5,285 bases of DNA, from contig JACCVK010000282.1 of the NCBI GenBank assembly GCA_013698195.1, positions 1 through 5,285 on the forward strand, written 5' to 3'. Position numbers and translations under genes: made by a program. The DNA comes from Actinomycetota bacterium (GTDB lineage: Bacteria > Actinomycetota > Thermoleophilia > Gaiellales > Gaiellaceae). The notes below the pieces were generated by a model. That model had not been told where the DNA came from, did not search any database, and saw only the letters and a list, made by a program, of their open reading frames with translations. This document shows, piece after piece, positions 1-5,285 of this stretch. Position 1 is the stretch's first letter; each line of letters begins with the position of its first letter.

Positions 1-1
1 A

Positions 2-586
2 CCGCTCGGGAGCGCCCCGCACGAGCCGAAGGCCTACGACGCAGTGATGGTCTTCGGGGGCTCGATGCATCCGGATCAAGACGAGCACTTTCCGTGGCTC
101 GAGCGCGAAGCGGACTTTCTACGCGGCGTCCTCGACGCGGGTGTCCCGGTGGTCGGTGTGTGTCTCGGCGCCCAGCTGCTCGCGCGCGCCGCAGGGGCCT
201 GGGTCGGTACCGCGCCCGCTGCGGAGATCGGCTGGTTCGACGTGGAGCTCACCTCCGCCGGCCGCGAAGACCCGGTGCTCGGGACGCTCCCCGCGCGCAC
301 GCGGGCGTTCCAGTGGCACCACTACACCTACGCAGTTCCGGACGGCGCGACCGAGCTCGCGGCAAGCGCTGCCTGCACGCAGGCGTTCCGCATCGGGAGC
401 GCGTGGGGAATCCAGTTTCACGCCGAAGTCACGAGCGCGATGGTCGCTGCCTGGGTCTCCGAGGACGGTGACGAGCTGCCGATGACCCCCGACGAGCTCC
501 TCACGGAGACGAGAGGTCGCATCGCTCGGTGGAACGACCACGGTAGGCGGCTCGTGGCCGCGTTCCTCGCGCTCGCCTCCGGCTAG
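2..586 (+). CDS. Class I glutamine amidotransferase (partial, 5' end missing)
   Basis: Stand-alone class I (triad) glutamine amidotransferase domain, which would hydrolyse glutamine and pass ammonia to a partner or act on a gamma-glutamyl substrate in the cytoplasm. The reading frame is open to the left edge, so the true start lies outside; the GTG at 44 and ATG at 47 fall inside the first conserved strand (VMVFGGSMH) and are not starts. The nucleophile elbow GVCLGAQLL carries the catalytic Cys at 161-163. The second half of the triad is in GIQFHAEV, with His at 419-421 and Glu at 425-427. The segment FQWHHYTYAVP between them is typical of GMP-synthase-like amidotransferase domains. After the triad there is only a helical tail of about 50 residues and no ATP-pyrophosphatase domain, so this is not a complete GuaA. 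The substrate cannot be told from sequence. It ends 5 nt from the stop of the convergent rhodanese gene. Confidence 0.9.
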   Translation, partial: PLGSAPHEPKAYDAVMVFGGSMHPDQDEHFPWLEREADFLRGVLDAGVPVVGVCLGAQLLARAAGAWVGTAPAAEIGWFDVELTSAGREDPVLGTLPARTRAFQWHHYTYAVPDGATELAASAACTQAFRIGSAWGIQFHAEVTSAMVAAWVSEDGDELPMTPDELLTETRGRIARWNDHGRRLVAAFLALASG

Positions 587-596
587 CTCAGCTAGC
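582..596. repeat. Perfect palindrome spanning both convergent stop codons
   Basis: The bases gctagct-c-agctagc form a perfect inverted repeat (7-nt arms, 1-nt centre; as RNA a 6-bp stem with a 3-nt loop). It contains the TAG stop of the plus-strand amidotransferase (584-586) and the TAG stop of the minus-strand rhodanese (592-594). It could serve as a small bidirectional hairpin between the convergent genes. The stem is short and no T-tract follows on either strand, so an intrinsic terminator is not established. Confidence 0.45.
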
Positions 597-951
597 TCTC
601 GACGGGCAGCGACTCGTCGCGCGACCACTCGTGCCACGAACCGACATAGTTCTGAGCCTCGTAGCCCGCGCCCCGAAAAACCTGGGTCGCGAAGGCCGAG
701 CGGCTCCCGCTGTGGCAGTACGCCACGACGTTCGCTCCCTCCGGGAGTCCGACCAGCGACCTGACCTCCTCTGCCGAGCGGCATTCCAGGATGTCCTCGA
801 GCGGGACGTTGCGTGCGCCCGGGATGTGCCCGTGGCGCGGGTCACACGCGGCCTGGGCTGTGCCGTCGAACTCGGCGGGCGCGCGGACGTCGACGAGGGC
901 GAGAGCTTCCTCAGCCAGTCGGATGCGCAACTCGTCGAGAGTCACTTCCAT
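592..951 (-). CDS. Single-domain rhodanese sulfurtransferase
   Basis: A 119-residue rhodanese-fold protein that should move sulfane sulfur from thiosulfate, mercaptopyruvate or a persulfide donor via a cysteine persulfide. Visible motifs are the N-terminal LVDVRAPAEF (about 19-28), the GHIPGARNVP loop (41-50), and the active-site loop C79-H-S-G-S-R84 followed by Ser. The tail NYVGSWHEWSRDESLPVE (101-118) resembles the end of the catalytic C-terminal half of two-domain thiosulfate/3-mercaptopyruvate sulfurtransferases, including mycobacterial CysA/SseA-type proteins with a CxxGxRS loop. Those proteins are about 270-280 residues, so this is a one-domain version. The ATG start overlaps the end of the alpha/beta hydrolase gene by 10 nt. 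There is no clear Shine-Dalgarno, so it probably depends on coupled translation. No signal peptide or membrane segment is seen; cytoplasmic. The physiological donor and acceptor are unknown. Confidence 0.9.
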   Translation of the reverse strand: MEVTLDELRIRLAEEALALVDVRAPAEFDGTAQAACDPRHGHIPGARNVPLEDILECRSAEEVRSLVGLPEGANVVAYCHSGSRSAFATQVFRGAGYEAQNYVGSWHEWSRDESLPVES

Positions 952-1568
952 TGCGCGAGAAACCCGAGCAGCACGTCGTTGAACCTAGCGGGCTTGTCGA
1001 CGCTCAGCAGATGACCGGCGCCGGGAAAGACCTCGAACGAGCCGCGGAGAGCGTCGTCGGCGACAGCACGGGCTTCCTCGACCGAGACGATCTCGTCGCG
1101 GTCTCCGACGCAGACGAGCAACGGACCGCCGAAGGACGCCACGACGCCCGACGCATTCGGACGGTCGCGAATCGCCTCCTGGGCGACGGCCAGCTCCTCG
1201 GCGTCGACGCTGGTCTCGAGCTCGGGCCACACGCCTTCCATGCGCAGCCGACGAATCGTCTCGTCGCGGGCTTGCCGGCGCTCGGTGCTGTCCGCGTCGG
1301 CGCGCGAGCCCGCGAGCACGATTCCGAGCACACGCTCGGGCGCCCGCCGCGCGAGTGCGAGTGCGGTGTACCCGCCCATCGAGGCGCCGACCGCGACGAA
1401 CGTGCCGTCTTCCTCCCCGAGCAGCTGTGACGCCCAGCCGTCGATGGCTGCACCGCGTCCGTACAGACGTGGCGCGCTCGGCGTATGCCCGGCGTCCACG
1501 AGCGCCTTCGCCTGCGGCTCCCACATGCGCTCGTCCACCGGCCACGCGTGGAGGAGCAGCACGTTCAT
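942..1568 (-). CDS. Alpha/beta hydrolase family protein
   Basis: A 208-residue alpha/beta hydrolase, short for the fold (often 250-300 residues), with a reduced cap. It begins directly with the first core strand and oxyanion-hole region, MNVLLLHAWPVDERMW. The nucleophile elbow GASMGG places Ser at 63; LVCVGDRDEIV gives the acid Asp156; GAGHLLSVDKP gives the catalytic His186. The triad is therefore complete and the protein should be an active serine hydrolase (esterase, lipase-like or C-C bond hydrolase); the substrate cannot be assigned. No signal peptide is seen, so it is likely cytoplasmic. The ATG at 1568-1566 is chosen because it forms an ATGA overlap with the stop of the preceding acetyltransferase gene and matches the family's N-terminus; the frame stays open far upstream only by base composition. 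Its 3' end overlaps the rhodanese start by 10 nt. Confidence 0.92.
   Translation of the reverse strand: MNVLLLHAWPVDERMWEPQAKALVDAGHTPSAPRLYGRGAAIDGWASQLLGEEDGTFVAVGASMGGYTALALARRAPERVLGIVLAGSRADADSTERRQARDETIRRLRMEGVWPELETSVDAEELAVAQEAIRDRPNASGVVASFGGPLLVCVGDRDEIVSVEEARAVADDALRGSFEVFPGAGHLLSVDKPARFNDVLLGFLAQWK
1565..1568 (-). promoter_or_regulatory. ATGA stop-start overlap (GNAT to hydrolase)
   Basis: The TGA stop of the acetyltransferase gene overlaps the ATG start of the alpha/beta hydrolase gene in the classic ATGA form. No strong Shine-Dalgarno precedes it, which again fits coupled translation of the pair. Confidence 0.8.
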
Positions 1569-2587
1569 ACGCGCTCGACGAGGACAGCACCTGCGATCTG
1601 CGGCGCGTCTGCCCAGCCGTGCTCGGCCCCTTCGATCCCGAGCGCCTCGGCGAGCGTGGCGAGCACCTCGCGGGCGGGCGGAAGATCGGCAGGGGCCGGC
1701 GCCGTTCGGGCGACGTTCCGCACCGTGGCCGGGTCGGCGCCGGTGAGTCGCGACACAACGGTCGGATTCGCAGCAAGAGCGACGACGTCTCCCGGCGGAA
1801 GCGGACCGTAGAACTCGGGCACCGAGAGGTACTCGTCGACGATGCTCCCTCGCTCGAAGAGGATCATCCGCACGAGCTCGTCGCGCTCGAGGCCGAGCAC
1901 GCAGAGGACCGCGTCTGTTCGGCTCGAGAGTTCGCGGGCAAGCCGCCGCAACATCTCCGGATTCCGGTCGCAGACGTCGTCGTACACGGCGATCCAACCG
2001 TTCCGCGGCGGCGCGACAATCGACCCGCGCGAGCCGCCGGGAAGGCGTGGGACGAACTGACGCACCGCCTGCTCGACCGCCGAGAGATCGTCGGACTGGA
2101 GGTGGATCGAGCCGAATGACGACGCCTCCTGGCTCCCCAGCTTCTCCTCGAGCTCTGCAATCGAACCGGTCATGATCACCACCTCGTCGCGGAGTCCCCA
2201 GCGCCCGTACAGCGAGCGAGCGCCGCTGTTCGACGCGAGCACCTCGAGGTCGAGCTGCTCGATCCCGCGCGACCGGAAAGCGGAGAGGATCTCGCGCATG
2301 AGCTCGGTTCCGATTCCGCTCCGCCGCGTGTCTCGCGAGACATAGAGGTCGGTCAGCGTGCCGAAGCCGGAGCCGCGATCCCGCGCGAGCGCAAAACCCA
2401 CGGGTGTTCCGTCGTCGTCCTCGGCGACGAACGCGAGCTCCGACTCGATGATCTCGGCGACCTCGGCCAGCTCCTTCTCGACGTCCGCGGGGCCCTCGTG
2501 CGTCGGTGGCGGCACCTCGTGGTCGAACTCGCGCCAGAGCTCCGAGACAGAGTCCAAGTCGTCCTTGCTCGCGGGGCGAACCCTCAA
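1565..2587 (-). CDS. GNAT N-acetyltransferase fused to an uncharacterised C-terminal domain
   Basis: A 340-residue two-part protein. Residues 1-about 140 are a GNAT acetyltransferase: MRVRPASKDDLDSV is the usual first strand, FALARD (65-70) the central strand, LYVSRDTRRSGIGTELM (81-97) is motif A with the R-x-x-G-x-G acetyl-CoA pyrophosphate loop, and LEVLASNSGARSLYGRWGLR (114-133) is motif B with Asn120 and Tyr127. A link around 140-160 leads to about 180 residues that are not GNAT. These include a GWIAVYDDVCD strand, RRLARELS, VLCVLGLERDELVRMILF, VDEYLSVPEFYGPLPPGD and ALAANPTVVSRLTGAD. I recognise this as the kind of unnamed conserved domain seen in actinobacteria, without a known function. 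The acceptor substrate is unknown. The start is TTG, overlapping the previous gene's TGA as TTGA; a GCGAGG sequence 8 nt upstream is a plausible ribosome-binding site, and no earlier ATG is available. Confidence 0.88.
   Translation of the reverse strand: MRVRPASKDDLDSVSELWREFDHEVPPPTHEGPADVEKELAEVAEIIESELAFVAEDDDGTPVGFALARDRGSGFGTLTDLYVSRDTRRSGIGTELMREILSAFRSRGIEQLDLEVLASNSGARSLYGRWGLRDEVVIMTGSIAELEEKLGSQEASSFGSIHLQSDDLSAVEQAVRQFVPRLPGGSRGSIVAPPRNGWIAVYDDVCDRNPEMLRRLARELSSRTDAVLCVLGLERDELVRMILFERGSIVDEYLSVPEFYGPLPPGDVVALAANPTVVSRLTGADPATVRNVARTAPAPADLPPAREVLATLAEALGIEGAEHGWADAPQIAGAVLVERV
2584..2587 (-). promoter_or_regulatory. TTGA stop-start overlap (glycosylase to GNAT)
   Basis: The TGA stop of the AlkA-like gene overlaps the TTG start of the acetyltransferase gene. 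A GCGAGG sequence 8 nt before the TTG offers a ribosome-binding site within the last codons of the glycosylase. It supports TTG as the true start and translational coupling. Confidence 0.72.
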
Positions 2588-3408
2588 CCGAACAGCCTCG
2601 CGCCGGCGAGCAAGAACTGGGCGGACAGGTTCTGGAAGGGCGCGAAGCGCTCCTCCATGACACGGACCTCCTCGATCGACAGGGAGCGGCCGTCAGCGTA
2701 GAACTTCGAGACCGCCTTGCGCAGCCCGAGGTCGCCGGCCGGCCAGGCGTGCGGCCGGGCGAGGTGGCGCGCGAGATACCAGTCGGCCGTCCAGCGTCCG
2801 AGTCCCGGTAGAGCCGTGAGCGTCGCGATCGCCTCGTCATCCGGAAGCTCCGCAATCTGTTCGAATTCGAGCCCGGAGCGGGCGAGCCCCACGACGTACT
2901 CGGCCTTCTTCGCCGAGAATCCGATCGCAACGATCTCTTCGACCAGCGCTCGCGCGATTCGCGCGCGTTCGGGGAATTCCCAGGCGGCGTCGTGCTTCAC
3001 GCCAAAGCGCTCGACGAATCGGCCCCTGATCGCCGCGGCTGCGCTCAAGGAGATCTGCTGCGTCGTGATCGCGACGACGAGCGCCTCGAACGGGTGCGGG
3101 TTCAGCGTTGGCCGAAAGCTGCCGAGGCCGACCACGATAGGCCCGAGAACAGGGTCGGATGCCGCCCAGGCTCGAAACGGCGCGAGGTCGTAAGGTAGGC
3201 CGAGGAGGCGGCCGATCTCCGCCAGCGCAGCGGGGCTCGCCGGCTCGATCCGTACGCCTCCCGGTGCTTCGACGACCCGTACCTCGCGCCCGGCGACGAC
3301 CCGGTGCAGGCCCCCCTCGTGCCAGACCGTCGCGCGGTCGCTTCCGAAATCGCGAAAGCGCACCGTCGAGAGCTCGAAGTCGTACGGCTGTGGGAGCCGG
3401 AGCAGCAC
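2584..3408 (-). CDS. AlkA-like DNA-3-methyladenine glycosylase (HhH-GPD)
   Basis: A 274-residue helix-hairpin-helix GPD glycosylase, close in length to E. coli AlkA (282). It should excise alkylated purines from DNA as the first step of base excision repair. Residues 1-about 65 (from PYDFELSTVRFRDFG through GGLHRVVAG) look like the AlkA N-terminal beta domain. FEALVVAITTQQISLSAAA (107-125) is the conserved first helix of the catalytic core. ALPGLGRWTADWYLAR (199-214) is the HhH motif, and AGDLGLRKAV (224-233) carries the catalytic Asp226. No four-cysteine iron-sulfur cluster follows, which argues against EndoIII/MutY. The GTG at 3408 is chosen because the only in-frame stop upstream lies 12 nt away (3421-3423) and the domain begins at once. 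No clear ribosome-binding site is visible; it may have relied on re-initiation after the upstream GH15 gene, now broken. It overlaps the GNAT gene by 4 nt. Confidence 0.9.
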   Translation of the reverse strand: MLLRLPQPYDFELSTVRFRDFGSDRATVWHEGGLHRVVAGREVRVVEAPGGVRIEPASPAALAEIGRLLGLPYDLAPFRAWAASDPVLGPIVVGLGSFRPTLNPHPFEALVVAITTQQISLSAAAAIRGRFVERFGVKHDAAWEFPERARIARALVEEIVAIGFSAKKAEYVVGLARSGLEFEQIAELPDDEAIATLTALPGLGRWTADWYLARHLARPHAWPAGDLGLRKAVSKFYADGRSLSIEEVRVMEERFAPFQNLSAQFLLAGARLFG

Positions 3409-3420
3409 TGCGGTGACACG

Positions 3421-4090
3421 CTAGTCGGAGCCGTCGCGCACGACCGCAAGCTCGGGACGCGTCGCGAGGACGAGCATGGCGTGACTCCAACCGAGCGGGA
3501 CGACCCAGGCCGGCTCCCCGTCCTAGATCCGGGATCGACCGCCCGAAACGGCCAGCAGAGCCCGAGGAGCGAGCTGTCGACACGCGCGTCCTCGGGGTCG
3601 ACGCTGTGGACAGCCCGCGTCGGGTAGCGCAGCCGCCGCTCGAAGATCGCAGGTGGCTCGCCGCCCAACTCGTCCGACCGTCCCACCCACCGAGAGCGCA
3701 GGTAGCGCCCGTGCTCGTCGCTCCAGAGATACGCATCGATCGCCGCGCGCACCGTTCGGCGGCCTCCCGGTACCGCGCCACGAGTGCCGGCTCGTGTCGT
3801 GTCGCCATCGCCGCACATGCGGCCAGCCCGCCGTAGGTTGCCGCAGCGCTGTACGAGTGCTGTCCGTCCGTCTGCTCCCAGAGATCGACGCTCGGCAGCG
3901 GCAAGCCCGTATCCGGGTCGAGAAAGTCGCAGAGGAAGTCGCCCGCCGCACGAGCCGACGGCCAGAGCTCCCGGTCGAGCGCCGCATCGAGGAGATCGCG
4001 CGTACCGCCATCGGCGCTCTCCGCGCGCAGATCGAGCGTCCCGACCAGGCGCAGCCGACCTACGTCTTTCGGCCTCAGCTCCGGGCCGGC
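3421..4090 (-). pseudogene. GH15 glucoamylase-like gene remnant (frameshifted and truncated)
   Basis: This roughly 700-nt stretch between the HAD and glycosylase genes has no single intact frame, but GH15 (glucoamylase/trehalase-like) sequence is read by joining three frames. Segment A (about 4039-3755) gives TLDLRAE, ELWPSARAAGDFL, GLPLPSVDLWEQTDG and HSYSAAATYGGL. Segment B (3752-3519) gives VRAAIDAYLWSDEHGRYLR, then DARVDSSLLGLCWPFRAVDP. Segment C (3516-3421) gives EPAWVVPLGWSHAMLVLA and ends at a TAG. The A-to-B shift sits at 3753-3754 and B-to-C at 3517-3518, each consistent with loss of one base. Between WPFRAVDP and EPAW a block of roughly 80-100 residues normal in the family appears missing, as is the whole N-terminal half, since the HAD gene ends at 4113. 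The active enzyme would have cleaved terminal glucose from alpha-glucans or trehalose. The left boundary of homology (about 4040-4100) is approximate. Sequencing error could explain the single-base shifts but not the missing blocks. Confidence 0.78.
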
Positions 4091-4112
4091 CGTACGACGG
4101 CACCGCCTCGCC

Positions 4113-4706
4113 CTACATCCGCGCGGCGAGGTCGCGGAAGTCCGTGAACGGCTCGAACGCAACACCGCGCCGCGCGAGGTAGTCGGCGAGGCCGTCGCGC
4201 GCGAAGACTCGGGTTGCGGCGAGAGCGACGCAACGGTCGGAGAAGCCATCACCGACGTAGGCGAACTCGTCGAGCCCGGCGACGTCGGCCCGCTTGCAGG
4301 GCTCACCGCAAACCGCGCACGGCTCGTCGCTCCGGAACAGCGCGCGCCAGCCCTTAGGGCTTGCGTCGAGGCGGTTCGCAACGACCTCGAGCTCGACGCC
4401 TTCGCGCTCGAGCACCGGCTCGATGAGCTCATGGAAGCCGCTCGAGACGATCAAGGGCCGATGCACTCGCGCGAACTCGACGAAGCCCGCTCGCACCCGC
4501 ACGTTTTCACGCACCCAGGCAACGACTTCCTCGAGCCGGGTGCGAACGCTTGCGAACTCGAAGGCGATCACCTCGTGCAAGGTCAGGTCGGGTCCGAGCC
4601 GGTTCTCGGCCTCGTCGTAGATCGACTTGTCGCCGAACTCGAGCAAGACGAGGTGCAGGCTGTCTACCTCGGTGACCGTCCCGTCCCAGTCGAGGACGAC
4701 CTTCAA
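4113..4706 (-). CDS. HAD-IB family phosphatase, MtnX-like
   Basis: A 197-residue haloacid-dehalogenase phosphatase. Motif I is VVLDWDGTVT at the N-terminus, with the nucleophile Asp6 and acid/base Asp8. Motif II is LIVSSGF (Ser88/Ser89). The conserved Lys is in the SPKGW (116-120) or CKR (137-139) region. Motif IV is YVGDGFSDRC with Asp153 and Asp157. The C130-x-x-C133-x-x-x-C137-K-R cluster is characteristic of the MtnX/2,3-diketo-5-methylthio-1-phosphopentane phosphatase superfamily, which also contains phosphoserine-phosphatase-like enzymes. No other methionine-salvage gene is in the window, so a role in that pathway is unproven. The start is TTG, overlapping the stop of the FAH-family gene as TTGA; motif I begins four residues later, so a later start would destroy the fold. 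The pair is probably translationally coupled. The true substrate is a small phosphate ester that cannot be named from sequence. Confidence 0.9.
   Translation of the reverse strand: MKVVLDWDGTVTEVDSLHLVLLEFGDKSIYDEAENRLGPDLTLHEVIAFEFASVRTRLEEVVAWVRENVRVRAGFVEFARVHRPLIVSSGFHELIEPVLEREGVELEVVANRLDASPKGWRALFRSDEPCAVCGEPCKRADVAGLDEFAYVGDGFSDRCVALAATRVFARDGLADYLARRGVAFEPFTDFRDLAARM
4703..4706 (-). promoter_or_regulatory. TTGA stop-start overlap (FAH to HAD)
   Basis: On the minus strand the four bases read TTGA, so the TTG start of the HAD phosphatase shares two bases with the TGA stop of the FAH-family gene. This arrangement usually means translation of the second gene is coupled to the first by termination-reinitiation. 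A purine-rich GGCGGCCGAGG lies directly upstream but is poorly spaced as a ribosome-binding site. Confidence 0.75.
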
Positions 4707-5284
4707 CCTCGGCCGCCAGGCACCACGGTCTGGTGCAGCGCGCCGAACGGCTCCACGTGGATCTCGACGGCATGCGACCCGTCGAGATCATCGACGACGC
4801 CGAGCGCCGCGCTTGCGAGAACGTCGCCGGGGAAGAGCGTCGTGCCGTCAGCGGCGAGCGCACGCGCCGCTTCCCAGTCGAACGGCTCGACCGACACACG
4901 GAGCCGTTCTTCGTCGTCGACCCGGACGGTTGCGACGAGCGAATCGAGCTCGAGCTCGTCCGGGGTGAGCACGACCGGCCCGAGACCGAGCGCGAAGTCC
5001 CGATCCTTCGGCGGCGTGGCGTTGCGAGTACGCCAGTCGGCGCAGACCGTGAAGCCGCCAAGCGACATCTCGGCCCCGATCACGGCGCCGATGCGCGGCC
5101 GGAGCTCGAGCCCGACCCCAGGCGCGGCGATCTCGGCTTCCGGCCCGGCGATCGCCGCCGGGTTGGCGAAGTCGAACGACGTCTCGTCCCCGAATACCCG
5201 AACCGACGGCGGATGGAGTACGGGCGCGAGTAGCCGGACGGCGCCGAGCGGATACACGGCGTGCTCGCGGGCCGAGGCTCCCCC
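4703..5284 (-). CDS. Fumarylacetoacetate hydrolase family protein (partial, 5' end missing)
   Basis: The frame is open to the right edge, so the start lies beyond the window; the GTG at 5257 lies inside the conserved AVYPLGAVRLLAPVLHPPSV segment and is not the start. Family features, numbered from that GTG: the FDFANPAAIAGPEAEI segment (28-43); GAVIG (57-61); GGFTVCADWRTRN (67-79), equivalent to the family's nDwSaRD; PKDRDFALGLGPVVLTPDEL (83-102), equivalent to the KSFD..plGP motif with Lys84; LFPGDVLASAALG (141-153); and a closing VEIHVEPFGALHQTVV. FAH-fold enzymes hydrolyse or decarboxylate beta-diketo acids using a Mg/Ca ion held by Glu-x-Glu and Asp. Here the Glu-x-Glu site aligns with Arg53-Pro-Arg55, while Asp74 is kept, so metal binding and catalysis are doubtful. 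The gene overlaps the HAD phosphatase by 4 nt. Confidence 0.82.
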   Translation of the reverse strand, partial: GGASAREHAVYPLGAVRLLAPVLHPPSVRVFGDETSFDFANPAAIAGPEAEIAAPGVGLELRPRIGAVIGAEMSLGGFTVCADWRTRNATPPKDRDFALGLGPVVLTPDELELDSLVATVRVDDEERLRVSVEPFDWEAARALAADGTTLFPGDVLASAALGVVDDLDGSHAVEIHVEPFGALHQTVVPGGRG

Positions 5285-5285
5285 C

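Noticed and set aside
44..49. GTG/ATG as the start of the amidotransferase
   Set aside because: The frame is open to the left edge and these codons fall inside the conserved first strand, so the gene is truncated by the window.
813..2119. Long plus-strand open frames (for example 813-1430 and 1355-2119) antisense to the hydrolase and GNAT genes
   Set aside because: Arg/Ala/Pro-rich translations without recognisable motifs; they mirror codon bias of the well-supported minus-strand genes in a GC-rich genome.
2861..2870. 10-bp palindrome tcgaattcga
   Set aside because: It lies inside the glycosylase coding sequence and encodes ordinary residues (Glu-Phe-Glu); no repeat or operator context.
942..2930. 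A single 662-codon minus-strand open frame that includes the hydrolase at its end
   Set aside because: Only the last 208 codons are protein-like; the upstream part is low-complexity Arg-rich and overlaps the GNAT and glycosylase genes in another frame.
2837..4432. A 531-codon minus-strand frame read as one protein
   Set aside because: Only its middle section (about 4039-3755) is GH15-like; the rest is shadow of the HAD phosphatase, the GH15 remnant in other frames and the glycosylase.
4940..4960. Repeated gagctc units
   Set aside because: They are explained by consecutive Glu/Leu codons with biased codon use in the FAH-family gene, not by a regulatory repeat.

Overview
The window is a gene-dense, very GC-rich stretch with strong G/C third-position bias, GTG and TTG starts and 4-nt gene overlaps. 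This points to an actinobacterium. The style of several proteins (a GNAT fused to an unnamed domain, an FAH-family protein paired with a HAD phosphatase, an HhH glycosylase) suggests the Thermoleophilia (Solirubrobacterales/Gaiellales), but that is an inference from memory of protein style. No rRNA, tRNA, CRISPR array, insertion sequence or phage gene is seen.

Layout: at the left edge a single plus-strand gene, a class I glutamine amidotransferase whose 5' end lies outside the window, ends at 586. Everything else is on the minus strand and reads right to left as one tightly packed unit. In transcription order it holds: an FAH-family protein (5' end beyond the right edge); a HAD-IB phosphatase of the MtnX-like group; a broken GH15 glucoamylase-like gene; an AlkA-like HhH-GPD DNA glycosylase; a GNAT acetyltransferase with a long extra C-terminal domain; a small alpha/beta hydrolase; and a single-domain rhodanese. 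The rhodanese converges on the amidotransferase, with only 5 nt between their stop codons.

The minus-strand genes look translationally coupled. FAH/HAD and glycosylase/GNAT overlap by TTGA, GNAT/hydrolase by ATGA, and hydrolase/rhodanese by 10 nt. No internal promoter is evident; the promoter should lie to the right of the window. The functions (small-molecule turnover, DNA base repair, acetylation, sulfur transfer) do not make one recognisable pathway, so this looks like a housekeeping/stress operon rather than a dedicated defence or biosynthetic system.

The most notable points are: the GH15 remnant at about 3421-4090, readable only by joining three frames and lacking both its N-terminal part and an internal block; an FAH homologue whose usual Glu-x-Glu metal-ligand pair reads Arg-Pro-Arg; the uncharacterised C-terminal domain on the GNAT; and a perfect palindrome that contains both convergent stop codons. 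I see no convincing new multi-gene system.
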